Shown here: positions 1-12,700 of the stretch, piece after piece | Numbering within the stretch: the first letter of the stretch is position 1 | Layout: each line of letters opens with the position of its first letter | Source: Warburgia ugandensis | Lineage: Eukaryota; Streptophyta; Magnoliopsida; Canellales; Canellaceae | Length of the DNA stretch: 64,000 bases | Reading direction: 5' to 3' | NCBI GenBank assembly: GCA_035236585.1 | Contig: CP141136.1 | Coordinates: 58,297,136 to 58,361,135, forward strand | Translations under genes and position numbers: made by a program | Notes under the pieces: generated by a model | What the model was told of the DNA's origin: nothing | The model's database searches: none | What the model saw: only the letters and a program-made list of their open reading frames with translations

Positions 1-1341
1 CATGCTTAATAAATGTGAAAAAGCACTTGATTTAGTTAAGAAGAAGGAATCAGCTATATATTACTTATAGCATCTTTAGGGCTTACTAGGTTGAAATTTT
101 TAATGATTGTGTGTATGTCATGGTAAAAGAAGAAGCCTGATTGGCTCAGCTCCCAAAGCAACTGGTGATTCTGGCCAATCCACACGTTGCATATCTTACT
201 GGTGGACTTGCTAGGTAGAAATTGGATGTGGAGAAAAACTTGGCCGACGTAAAACCTGTTTGACTTGGGAAGGTTTTAAACTGTGGGTGAAACCCCTAGA
301 CTCAGAGAAGGCAAGCAAATCAATCACATAATTCCTTTGGTTTCCACCTTTACTTTAAGGACCTAGATCCTGTCTGGGATCCGTTGAACTTCTGCTTAAG
401 AATATCAGGGGGCTTGAGTGTCCATTGTGGAGAAAGATGATTCTTTTTGACAAGTTTAGGAAGGTAGATTTACTACCATGACAGATGAAATCCGGCTTTA
501 ACCTACAGATTTCTGAAAGAAAAGGGAAAACCCAAGTCAGCAAAAGAAATGTCTACAAACCTGTGTGGACTAAAAGTAAGCAAAAGTTATGTCTACAGAC
601 CTGCAAAAACACTCATAGGTCACCACCTTGAGATTTGCCTATCTCTAACATTTTGGCATATTAGTTTAGTTGAGCTGTTGCCCAGTGTCCCTCCTAAAGA
701 AACTCATATGGAGCTCAAAGGACCAAGAAAGGTTACAGCTACTCCACATATAGAAGTCTATAGCTCCAGCATTGCCATGCAGAGTGATGTTGCAGTTAAA
801 ATCAGTTTAGGACAACAGCTTGAAGAGTTTAGAGAACCGTCAAGGCTCATGTCTACCCAAAATTTGACTTCTTCATCAATTCCAACTCCAAATTGTTGAC
901 CTGTGACCTTAAGAGTCTGTGATGTCCTAAGATAATATGTAACTCACTGAAACAATTCCTCACCTAGTTATCCATCCACAAAAGCAAACTCGTTAAATTT
1001 TGGCAATAACCTCACAACATGGGGAGCAAAGGCCATCCAGTGCAGTGGTACATGTAAGAGCCTCTCTCCTGGGTAATCAAGGCTCAAAGCTGCTCATGAG
1101 TGTGTGTGTTCAACATTCAAAAAGGGAAAAACTCATGGCATGGGTGATTCTTTTCCTCTCCAAATGTCACATAGTTCCTCAAGCAACTGTTCTTATCTCT
1201 ATACCCCAAATGATACCAATCCATCACATTTGGACTTGCACGCGATCTCCCAACTTACAAGATGGTATCTCTTAGTTTCTTGCCATATTGTATTGGAAAT
1301 CTTTCTAAAGTCTGGAAATAGTTGTGTAATTAGGGAAAGCA
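1..1341. other. Non-coding stretch, inferred NDT2 intron
   Basis: No exon, RNA gene or recognisable repeat was seen. Upstream NDT2 exons (the part ending in a motif like LLPNWA) were looked for here and not found. They must lie left of the window, which would make this stretch intronic. The short ORFs here have no family features. Confidence 0.4.
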
Positions 1342-1355
1342 ATGAAAGAGACACA
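1342..1355. repeat. Left target-site duplication of RTE copy
   Basis: Matches 4811-4824 (atgaaagagacaca). This fixes the element's 5' end at 1356 and shows that it was inserted full length by target-primed reverse transcription. Confidence 0.75.
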
Positions 1356-1410
1356 AACTCTGCCAATGCCAGTCCCAAGTCCGGATGAAAAAGGAGGAAG
1401 GTCTTACGTT

Positions 1411-1655
1411 AGGTGCCAGCTGGCAAGGGAGAAGTTGAAGATGATTTTGTTATTTCTTTCTTACAAATAAATATGCATTTGTGTATTAGTTTGTGAGGAA
1501 GAAATTAAAATTATCTCCAACTTCTTAAAATATGGCAACCCTTGCATCAGGTGCCAGCAGGCAAGGGTGAAGTTAAAGATGATTTTGTTATTTCTTTTCT
1601 TAAGGAAGAAATGAAAATCATCTTCAGCTTCTTAAAACTATGGCAACCCTAGCAT
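1411..1655 (+). repeat. Tandem duplication in the RTE 5' leader
   Basis: A unit starting aggtgccagc at 1411 is repeated at 1549. Both run through gatgattttgttatttct to a tatggcaaccct-like end. The second unit lacks about 30 bases. The reverse copies at about 17100-17265 and 61770-61925 have only one unit, so the duplication is specific to this copy. Confidence 0.7.
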
Positions 1656-1684
1656 GACATGAATCGAAAATTGACATTCCCTCA

Positions 1685-1885
1685 AGCTAGGGCATTCCCC
1701 ATAAGCGACGCACTGCATCGGATCCCGGGTGCGGTAAAAATAGGGAAGGATTGCTAGGGCGTTCTCCCAGAAGCAATGCGCTACATCGGATCCTGGGTAT
1801 AGTGAAAAATGGGCAAGGGCTGCTAAAGCGTCCCCTCGGAAGCGACGCGCTGCATCAGAACCCAGGTGCAGTGAAAAGTGAACAT
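1685..1885 (+). repeat. Three imperfect ~65-70 bp repeats in the RTE N-terminal ORF region
   Basis: Each unit carries agcgacgc(g)ctgcatcgga, a variant of ccgggtgcagtgaaaa and (g)ggcaagggctgct. The same three-unit block is present in reverse at 16890-17070 and 61540-61740. In the last copy it is translated as about 23-residue repeats (cores such as SNALHQISGIV and SDMLNQNLGVV) inside one open frame. Confidence 0.7.
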
Positions 1886-3229
1886 GAGTTCATGCCATGG
1901 AGGTTGAGAAGGGTGATAGTAAATAGGATATCTCCATAGCATAAGATTTGTATAATCACGTAGAATATAGGAACATTGACAGGTAAGAGTTTGGAGTTAG
2001 TAGACATGATGAAACGTAGGACAGTCAATATCGCTTGTATCCAAGAAACCAAGTGGAAGGGGCTAAAGATAGAGAAATCAATGGGTATAAATCATGGTAT
2101 GTAGGAAAGGATAATAACATAAATGACGTAGGAATAATAGTGGATAAGGAATTAAAGGATAAAGTTGTAGACGTTAAAAGAACAGTGATAGAATTATAAT
2201 AATAAAACTTATTCTAGGAGAGCAGATTATAAATGTTATAAGTGCATACGCACCACAAGTAGGGTTACAAGATACAATCAAGAGACAGTTTTGGGAAGAT
2301 ATGAAGGGAGTCATGCAAGAAATTCTCAACACTGAGAGGATATTTATAAGAACAAACTTAAATAGTCATGTACGAAAAGAAAAGGAAGGATGTGATAGAA
2401 TACACGGAGGGTATGGTATAGGTGAATGAAATGAAATGGGGGAACCTATCCTCGATTTTGCTTTGTCATATAACCTAGCAATTGCAAATACACTCTTTAA
2501 GAAGAGGGATGAATACTTAATAACCTTTAAATGTGGACTTCATAAAAGCCAAATAGACTTTTTCCTTCTTTGGAATACTGAACGCTCTATGTGTAAGGAT
2601 TGTAAGGTGATACTTGGTGAGAGTTTAACCTCACAACATAGGTTAATAGTTATGGATATCCATATCAAAAGATGGAAGAAAGGAAATGAACTTAATAGAT
2701 ATCAAAAAATTAAGTGGTGGAACTTATAAGGAGAGAAAATAGCTTCATTTACAAATAAGTTAATGGTAGAAGGAAATTGAAGCTATGAAACAGAAGTAAA
2801 TATCATGTGGATTAATATTGCTGAGTCCATTAAGAAAGTGGCAAAAGATGTCTTAGGAGTATCTAAAGGTAAAAGACAATTAGTAATGGAAACATGGTGG
2901 TGGAGTGAAACAGTGCAAAAAGGTATTAAAGAAAACGGATGTGTTTTAAAGCGTGGCAAAAGACTAGAAATAATGAAAACTATGAACAATATAAGAATGT
3001 TAAAAAGGTTGCTAAGAGAATAGTAAGTGAGGCTATACTTAAAGCATATGATGAGCTCTATAATAGACTAGGAACAAGAGAAGGTGAGAAAGATGTGTTT
3101 AAACTTACAAAAGTAAGAGAATAGAAGGGTAAGGACTTAGATCACGTTAGGTTCATTAGAAACGATGATCAAAGGGTATTAGTCAAAGATGATGAGATCA
3201 AACAAAGGTGGGAAACATACTTTCAAAAA

Positions 3230-4006
3230 TTGTTAAATGACAATGGCTTTGAGAATATAAGGATTGAAAATACTATAAATCTAAATAACATTGGATATTA
3301 TAGATATGAACGTAGGATTATAATACCTGAAGTGAAAGAGGCCTTGAAAAAGATTAAATCAGGAAAGGCCATGGGGCTTGATGGTATACCAATAGAGGTT
3401 TGGAAGCATATTGGAGATATTGGGGTAGTTTGGTTGACCAAGTTATTTAACAAGATTATAAAATCAAAGAAAATACCTCATGAGTGGAGGAAAAGCTATA
3501 TTGTACCAATTTATAAGAATAAAGGAGACATACAGAGCTGTACTAATTATCGAGGGATCAAACTTATGAACCACACTATGAAACTTTTTGAAAGAGTGAT
3601 TGAGAAGAGGCTACAACATGTAACAAGTATATCGGAGAATCAGTTTGGTTTCATGCTTGGGAGGTCTACTATGAAAGCTATTTTCTTACTAAGACAATTA
3701 GTAGAGAAATATAGGGAGAGGATGAAAGACCTCTACATGGTCTTTATCGACTTAGAAAAAACTTATGATAGAGTCCCCAGAGAGTTAATATGGAGGGTGT
3801 TGGGCGATAAAGGGGTTTCGCAGGGGCATACAGACATAATTAAAGATATGTATGAGGGAGCGGTAACAAATGTTAAGACCACTAGTGGCGAGACTAGTGA
3901 TTTTCCTGTCATTGTAGGATTGCACCAAGGATCGGCATTGAGCCCATACCTTTCCACGTTGGTTATAAATGAGTTAACAAAACATCTGCACGAGGAGATT
4001 CCCTAG
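3230..4006 (+). pseudogene. RTE reverse transcriptase fragment
   Basis: An open stretch of 258 codons encodes the fingers and palm of a LINE reverse transcriptase: KSGKAMGLDGIPIEVWK, NYRGIKLMNHTMKLFER, MVFIDLEKTYDRVPREL (first catalytic Asp) and [11 protein letters not shown]. It stops one codon before [14 protein letters not shown], which carries the second catalytic Asp pair. A single TAG therefore separates the two halves of the active site. It is part of the LINE at 1356-4810, not a host gene. Confidence 0.85.
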
Positions 4007-4810
4007 TGCATGCTATTTGCAGATGATATAGTCTTACTTGATGAGACAATGGAGGGTATAAATATAAAGCTAGAGTTATGGAGAGAAGCATTAGAATCTA
4101 AAGGATTTAAAATTAGCCAAACTAAGATAGAATATATATAGAATGCAATTTTAGCAAGGAGAGAAGTAGGAGTGGAACACCAGTCAAGATTGATAACTAA
4201 GAAGTCCTCATAAAAGATCACTTTCGGTACTTAGGATCAATGATTCATGAGAGTGGAGAGATTGAGTGGAAGGTTACCTAGAGAATCCAAGTGCGTTGGA
4301 ACAAATGGAGATGTGCATCTAGAGTTTTATGCAATCGGCAGGTGTCACTCAAACTAAAAGGAAAATTCTATAGGATGGCCATAAGGCCGGCCATGCTCTA
4401 TGGATCAGAGTGTTGGGCAATTAAGGAACGTCTTGTTCATAGGATGAGCGTCACAAAAATGAGGATGTTGAGATGGATGAGTGGTAAGACAAGAAAGGAT
4501 TGAATTAGAAATGAAAATATTAGAGGAAATTTAGGGGTAGCACTAATAGATAACATGATGAGGGAGATTACACTTAGATGGTTTGGACTTGTTCAAAGGA
4601 TACCAACAATGGCACTGGTTAGAAGGAGTGAGGCAATACAAATAGAAGGTTCTAAAAGGGCAAGAGGAAGGTCCAAAAGAACGTGAATAGAAGTGGTGAA
4701 GAAAGATTTAAAAACTTTGGGACTAAATGAAACCATGGTACTTAATAGAAAGGAATGGAAGAATAAGATTCATGTGGCTGACCCCTAATTAGGATAAGGT
4801 CTTGATGATG

Positions 4811-4824
4811 ATGAAAGAGACACA
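4811..4824. repeat. Right target-site duplication of RTE copy
   Basis: Partner of 1342-1355. It follows directly on the ATG-repeat tail of the LINE. Confidence 0.75.
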
Positions 4825-6122
4825 TAACAATAAATTGGAATTTTACCCAGAGTATACCTAACCAAAGTAATTCTTTTCTTCATGGATAACTTGTCGTCAT
4901 GCCAAGTCTCAAGCTTCTACTTTAATTCTTTAGGTGGTTGGGTATTAGTTTGGTAGTCTGGAATGAGATCCCGATGGTAGATCATGTCATCGGTTTTCAC
5001 AGTTAATGCTGTTCTGTTTTGCAACTATTTGGAGTTAGCTTGATAGCTTAACTATATAGAGGCATTCTTATAAAAGAACAAAAGCTACAACCCTTTCAAG
5101 TAAAGAAAATTATATAGGTGCTTGGAGACTTTTAAGAGCCATATAATTTTGGTGTAATCATTTCAATCGAGTTCCATTTGTCTAGGACATCTGATCTGAA
5201 GATGTTGGATAGGAGTCTTTTGAAGCTATTTTCTGGAGAAAGGTTGTTTGTGGAGGAGATTTTTCACCAACTGGTCTTATGTTTTAATTCATGCCTCCCA
5301 GGGGAGCCCATATTGGGGAGCATGTGTGGGCAGAGATAGTCCCCTCCGCACCAGATTCTAGTTGAGGCAGGGGTTTGTTCATTAGAACTGGTTGTGCAAG
5401 TTCTTTTTTACTCAATTTTTGAGTCCTGTTTGTGAGAATCCTGAAATGTATAAGATGGGAAGGTTGTGGCAGGAGATTAACTAAGAGATAGACTTAGCAA
5501 GAACAGCTGCATTTGGCATACACTGGAATTGCAGACTTATGGATCCCCATTTTCCTTTTTCTTCATATCGAGTCTTTCTCTTGAGTAGTGCTTTTATTAG
5601 TAAAGCTATTTTACTGTTCACCTGTGTATGCTTGTCATTATCGATATTCATTTATTTATTTACTTTTACTGTGGCTGTCATTTGAATCATCTCTTTTGCA
5701 CAAGTAAATCCTTTGAGGTTGAAGTTAAAATAGCATTGTGGAATCAGATTATAGGTGAATCTTGGAAATGAATTTGCCAATGAAATGCTTTAATGACTTC
5801 AAACTGCGTAGTTATCTAAAATTTTGCAGGCAAGATAAATTATGGATTTATCTATCTTTGTCATGATTTATCCTTTTTAAGCAGTAAAAATTTGGTGGAT
5901 AACTTGTGAGATATCGGTTTCCCTTAAAAATGATATCATATTATAATTTTGTGTGATGTTTCTATCAAGCCTGGAGGTGTGATGGCACTTGGCAGGGACT
6001 CTTCTACTTTGATCAATACTTTTCTGTATAGCATTTGCATGATTCTAGTTAATGGCCTTGAATTAGGAGTTGAGTATCATAGCTTCTTCTGGGTGATGGA
6101 CATTGTCATTTCATTTATACAG
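4825..6122. other. Non-coding, intron upstream of the first visible NDT2 exon
   Basis: No gene or clear repeat was recognised. The stretch ends in a pyrimidine-rich acceptor (cattt atacag) directly before the exon at 6123. Confidence 0.6.
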
Positions 6123-6171
6123 GTATATTTCACAGTTTATGAGCAACTGAAGGGGCTACTTCTTTCACATG
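6123..6171 (+). CDS. NDT2: NDT2 exon ([16 protein letters not shown])
   Basis: Starts in phase 0 after acag and ends cat-g before gtaggt. It encodes the end of the first carrier repeat. Confidence 0.88.
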
Positions 6172-9100
6172 GTAGGTCATATTATTCAAGCCTTTAGTTT
6201 GGTGAGCTTTTCTCTTTCTAATTTTAGATAGATGTACTGTACTGTTTTGAGCTTAATTGTCTCTAAAGTAATTTGTCTCTCTGCAGGAGTAGTGGGTGGA
6301 AATCAGCAACTTCCAGTTGGTGCAAACATAGTAGCTGCTTCAGGTGCTGGTGCTGCAACAGCTATTGCAACCAATCCATTGTGGGTGGTCAAGACAAGAC
6401 TCCAGGTCTCTTGTTGCTCCTGTAGATGCACGTCCCAAACTAAATTTAGTGTGGTAGATGTTATCTTGAGCTTCACTTTTGGGGAAAAAAATTGTCTTGA
6501 AGACAAACCATATTCAAGAAAAGTGAACATCATGCACCATATCCAATAATGATCACAAGCCAAACATCCACATTTTTGTAATAAAGAGGGGCCTGCCTAA
6601 GTAAATCATGAATGCAGCTGAACTCACTATGTAAACACATAAGGTGCACTGTTTAAGCATCTAAACTTTTATATAACATGGGCTTGGGTGATGAGGTCCT
6701 TTCTTAATAGATTAGAGAGGTTATTGTAAATGTGGCTTGCTTGTCCATTTATCAATGAGACAAGTGGTGCTAGTCCCGATGCTGATATTGTTCTATTACC
6801 TCAAAGAAAGATATCTTTTCTTAACCTTCCATAGGTGTGATACGTTCATGTGCAATCCCCTTAACCAGAAACAATTGGGTAGAGGCAATTGGCATTGGCC
6901 AAGAGATAATTGGGAGGACATGGAAGTCGATACCACTATTTAGGTAATAAATTAGAATTTTGACTCCGAAGCATTAGCAATAAGCCTGTAGCAAACAGAT
7001 TTGGTGACAGTACAAGGGAGCTCATATGTGGGGATGTAATTTTTATAATAGAATTCCTTTAGCTTCTCTCAATAGCCTTATCACATGACTTAATTGACCC
7101 TCTTCTTTCGTATATTCTAGGATATTGTTAAACATGTTATGCAATCAATTGTTATATATATATGGAATATTGGAAGTGACAGCACCTAAACACTGAACTT
7201 GGTGAAGAAGAACCTGCATGTGGTAAATTCAAGTTGACAAGTTAGTGATCAGAAACTGTTAAATTTTCACTAGTACTGGTGAGTCAAAAGGAAATTTTGG
7301 TTGCCTAGGCAAGGCAGAAGTCAGACTCCCGAATATCTTGATGAAGGTTAAACCTAGTGGACTTGGACAAGTTGATGACTGATTGGCTTGAGGAACTTTT
7401 AAGCAGTGGAAATAGTTGTCAAAACTCAGAGGCTAATTTGACATGGCATTTCTTTATTCTGACTTGCGGGTTCCAGTTATGAGCACTTAAGAGCTGTTGC
7501 TTAAGTGAGAGGCCAGTACTAAGTCACCAATCTTTAAGTGGGCAGGCCTTTGAGACTTTGCTTTAAGCTATAAGCCACTTTTTCATTATCTTGGCTGCCT
7601 TCTCTAAGTATGCTTTTGCAATTTCATTTTGCCCCTACCCTATATTAGTCCAGTTTTTAGCAAACATAGCCTTTTATTTTATTAGGTATCTGATAAAAAT
7701 GTTCTCATTCGTGCTCTAGGTTTCTTGTGGACAAACCTTTATTTGTTATTTTGAAGTATATAGCTATTTTTAAGAGCATGTCACCAGTTGTCAGCTTCAA
7801 AACCGTTAAAGGAGTGAGACAGTGAGAAAAGGGGCAGATTTAACATCTCTTATTTCTGTTTTACATTATATGCTGATGTAACTTTTGAACATCTGTTGAT
7901 ATTTGCCGTATGGACATTAGACTCTCATGGTGGGTTGTCTCAGGCGCATAATTCAGTCTGGCATCTTATGCATGCTCACATCCCAGTTACCTAATTGGGA
8001 TTAAGAAATGGCTTCTTTACAGACATGAAGCGCCATTACAGGAAGCTGTTTTAGCTCCTTTCTGCTATTATTTTTAGAAGTTACTATATGGTGGATGTGC
8101 ATCAAAAGCCCAAGTAGAAGCTACTTGTTCGACAATCCAGCATTGATCTGCTAGGCTGTGTCATGATGGTGTTAAACCAAAATCCTCTGTCCATAAATTA
8201 TTCCAACCCTCTTTCATTTTAGAGGTTTCCAGATGTGAAGTGCTGGCTCTCATGTTTTAATTTTTAGACATCAAACGTTGTCAGAGGATGGTGGTTCATG
8301 GCCGTCCATAGCAAGGACTAGTACATATGTTGTTTGGATTGTTGTGAAAATTTGCACGCTTGGAAATTCTTCTACACATATTTTTCTTTAGAAAAACATG
8401 GGCATCTATCATGAGGCTTATTCATGTTTATTTCTTTTATGTTGTAGCAACAGGGTTGTGGCTTTTCATATCTAAAGGAAGTAGTTATCCCTCTTTTGCA
8501 GACACAGGGAATGAGGCCAGATGTAGTGCCTTACAAGAGCATCTATTCTGCTTTGAAAAGAATCACCCATGAGGAGGGCTTTCGAGGATTATACAGGTGC
8601 ATTGTTTCGTGCTCCTTACCACCTACAAATAACTGAGGATGGTCAACCATGTGTATTAGTTTGGCATAGGACATTTGATTTTTCCATTGCTGTTTATGAT
8701 GAATAACTTGCTAAATACTAGTGCATAGCCTGCTTAAGCAAATTATGAGCTCATTAGTTTCTGAGCCAAATTCTCAGACCTAGTGAAGTCTTTGCCTAAA
8801 ACTTTTCAAACCTGTTTTTTCTTTATGTGGTAACAGCGGCCTCCTGCCTGCTCTGGTTGGAGTAAGCCATGTAGCAATCCAGTTTCCAGCATATGAAAAG
8901 ATCAAATCTTACTTGGCAAGAAGGGGTAAAGACTATTATAACTATACATTGTAATTTCTTTTCTGTGCCTACTGTTTCTGATCATAATCAAAGTGCTCAG
9001 ATAATACAACGGTCGATGAGCTCAGTGCTGGAAACATCGCCATTGCCTCATCATTATCTAAAATACTTGCTTCAACTATGACTTACCCTCATGAGGTATC

Positions 9101-9707
9101 TTTCCAGTTTAATCAGCTTTCGCTATGGCAGTATCTTTTCTGTTATGGCCTATGAAATAACTACATAATTGTCTCATTGGTCTCCTCCTAAGTTAATTTG
9201 CATGTATAGGCTAGGTGCAATACATTTAAATTGTGGGTGTAGTAGATGTGTTCTTCAAATAATGTATTGATGGTTTCCAATCAAAATTGTCTGCTTTCAT
9301 AACAATTCTGATATAATTTTTGGTTTCGGCCAAAATTGATTTTAGTTTTTGAAAATTCAAAATTTTAAGTAAATTTCCTAAATATTTTACAAGTAGGAAA
9401 TGACTAAAAAAATTACTGCAAGTCACTACATCACATTTATAACAATTTTCATCAAATATTTACTACATAAATGTGAAAGTTAATTCTTGTAGGGCTTTTA
9501 AGCTTCTAAAATTCTAGAAAATGAAAATTTACTAAACGTGAAAGTTAATGCTGGTGGGGTTTTTAAGCTTCTAAAATTCTGGAAAATGAGGTTTCTTGAG
9601 AAAATGGACCTTTGAAGGGTGTTTTTACTTTGAAACTGACATAAACCAGCTGGAAGAGACCAAAAAAGTACCAAAATGATAGGGGTCAAAGGATGGTAAA
9701 TTTGCAC

Positions 9708-9788
<81 letters not shown>

Positions 9789-12700
9789 GTTATAGTCTTT
9801 TTTCTTATTAAACCTAAGCATCGATCATAGAATAGAAAGACCCTTCATCATCATCATCGGCAAGATCTTACCCTGATTAAGGATCAATCTCATGGATCTT
9901 ATTCCTCCATTCCCTTCTATTAAGCGTCATGCCTTCATTTAGTCTCAAAGTTTTTAAATCTTTTGTCACCACTTCTGGGCCTTCCACTTGTCCTTTTAGA
10001 ACCTTCAACTTGGATCACCTCACTCCTAATTAGTGCCGTTTTGAATATCCATTAGATATGTCTAAACGATCTAAGTCTAATCTCCCTCATCTTGTTACAT
10101 ATAGGTGCTACTCCCAAATCTCCTCTAATGTTTTCATTTTTAATTCTTTCCTTTCTTGTCTTGCTACTCATCCATCTCAACAATCACATTTAGGCAACGC
10201 TCATCTTATGTTCATGTTGTGTGATGACTTGGGTTTTTAAATGCAAAACTAATTTTCATGCAGGATTTATCCCTCTTTTAAAAATAAAATTATGAAAATA
10301 ATGTAGTAGAAAATCATTTTCCTCTTTAAATTTATTTTGAAAACCCCTAGTGTCTTTTGCATTTCAAAAATCAAGGATTTAAAGTGAGTATTATATTTCT
10401 ACCAAAAATATGGCAAAGCTTCCTCTATTTTTTGAACACTGCATATTTAACACATGCAATGTTAATAACCTGATAAAACAATTTGATTTCAAAAGCCAAC
10501 AAAACTAGAGACTTTGTCTCTCTTTTCAATTACAAAATTAAAATAAATATACATACATTCTAGATCTAGCCAGTCATAGCTCACAATCCAATTATATTAA
10601 TTATATATACATGTTCACAAAAGATAAGTCATATGCTTGCATTGTTTGTATAGTCTTATGCACAATTATTTTAATTCAAGATTGCATCTACCTTGAGTTA
10701 CTTTCTTCAAGTCAATTTCTTTGAAATCTTGAGATATTGCAAACAAATTACAATATCTCATTAAGTTTATGGTTTTGTAGTTAGTTTCACATCTATTTTA
10801 CCAATTTACAAAGTCAAAATTTTAGAGATATTTCAAATAGTTTATAATGTAGTCCTAAATAACAAAAGTATAAATCAGCGACAGTGATTATACATTTTGA
10901 AATCTCATATCAACTCAGTATTGCAATTTCATGCTAAACATTTCATATAATATCAAGATAAAACATGCATAACATTTTTCAAATGATCAAATCCATACAG
11001 TAATCTCACATAAACTGTAACATGTAATATGTTACAAAATCACATCCGTGCATAACTTCTAAATAATGTAAAACATTCCTTATCATATGATAAATCGAGT
11101 AACATAAGATCATCAAAATCTTAAAGAAGTAATCAATTAAACTGCGACATCGGCATTCCAAACTGACAATATCATTGTGCATATATGCAGCTCAGTGAAC
11201 ACATTAGTCAATTGTTCATGAGTGCTCATCTAAGGACTGTGAACAGGCTCATCTTATGTGGAGCCACGACTATCTTACATGGAGCTACAAAATAGAAGTC
11301 TCATAGACAATTATGCTCATGACCAGCTCATTGAATCATATCTCCGATAACTAGAAACTAACCACCAGAATCCTTATGAAGAACTTCAGATATGTCTCGA
11401 AAGGTTGTCACGATCACTTCTAATGGTTGTTCCTACCAAAAGAGTCAAGAAAATAAATGTCTTCTATGGGCGTAGATACCTCCACCTGTGGTAGTAAGAG
11501 ACTAGAAAGCAAACATGTACAACCTCTTAGCATGGTGCCCATTAGGCTCATTAACCTCAACAAGATATATCTCAATTCAAATAGCTTATGATAAAACATA
11601 TATCTTAAGTAAAATTATGCATTTCTGTAACTCATTTCAAAATATAAGATTGGTGCGTCTTAAAAAAATCATCTTTTTCTCACAAGTTATAAATAACATG
11701 AACAATTGTATGTCATATATTTAACAATACCATTTTTCTTTCAAGATCAAAATATGCATTATTAATTTAAAATCACACATCAACTCTCATGCCTCATTTA
11801 TAAGTATTTGCATACTTTAAAAACATAAATAGTATAACATGACAAAATACCAATTCCAGAAAGTCATGTACTTCTAAATCAGCTGCACAATAATCAAATA
11901 ATCATTATGATTCAATCATTTCAAATCCACCTATTTTAATAAAGCTAATGACATGTTCAAAATCATCATCATCTTCAAGACCTTATCCCAAATAAGGGTC
12001 GGCCACATGAATCTTATTCCTCCAGTCCTCTCTCAGTACCATGGTTTTATTTAGTCCTAAAGTTTTCAAATCTTTTCTCACCGCTTTTATTCATGTTCTT
12101 TTGGGCCTTCCCTTTGTCCTTTTAGAACCTTCTACTTGTATTGCCTCACTCCTAACCAATGTTGTTTTCGGTCTCTTATGGACATGTCCAAACCATCTAT
12201 GTCAAATCTCCATCTTCTTGTTACCTATTGGTGCTACCTTTAAGTTTACTCTAATGTTTTCATTCATAATTCTATCTTTTCTTGTCTTGCCACTCATCCA
12301 TCTCAACATTCTCATTTCCGTGACACTTATTGATGTTTTCTGCAAGTGCACGGGCTATTATGGTATAGCTAATGCAAGTACGGGTCGATCCCACAAGGAC
12401 GCACTTTAAGAATTTGGAGTGTTTAATAAAATTTAATTATTTAAAATTTAAATTAATTGACAAAATTTAACAAAAAGAAATCAGACTTCATCTTCAATTT
12501 AACAGTGAAATTCCAGAGGTCTAATTCCAGAAAGAATAGAAAAAAACAACAAAACCTTAATTAAAACTAAAACTAGAAAGAAAAAAAAGAAAGAAAAATC
12601 TAATTCCCTATCTTAAGTGCCGTCTAGTTTCTTCACTTCTGGTATCCCAAACTTTGATCAAACTCCATCAATATATTCAACATATCCTGGATTAATGATT

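Larger units (their letters stand above)
1356..4810 (+). mobile_element. Full-length RTE-clade LINE, coding capacity decayed
   Basis: Non-LTR retrotransposon of the plant RTE type. The start is set by a target-site duplication: atgaaagagacaca at 1342-1355 recurs at 4811-4824. The 5' end resembles that of the copy ending at 61962. Order: 5' leader with a tandem duplication (1411-1655), N-terminal repeats (1685-1885), endonuclease (about 1940-2730, with QETK and SQIDFFLL motifs), reverse transcriptase (about 3230-4060, with [31 protein letters not shown] and LFADDIV), a C-terminal region (RMAIRPAMLYGSECW) and a 3' end of repeated ATG units. Stops and frameshifts interrupt it, for example TAG just before the CMLFADD block at about 4005 and others at about 4140, 4280 and 4501. 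It is therefore no longer autonomous. It lies in the presumed 5'-side intron of NDT2, in the same orientation. Confidence 0.9.

Noticed and set aside
5949..6122. In-frame extension upstream of the first NDT2 exon (an ORF starting at 5949)
   Set aside because: The upstream residues do not resemble the carrier family and a good acceptor (atacag) stands at the exon edge. It is intron read-through.
9498..9821. ORF with a long isoleucine run on the reverse strand
   Set aside because: It is only the translation of the (TAT)n microsatellite.
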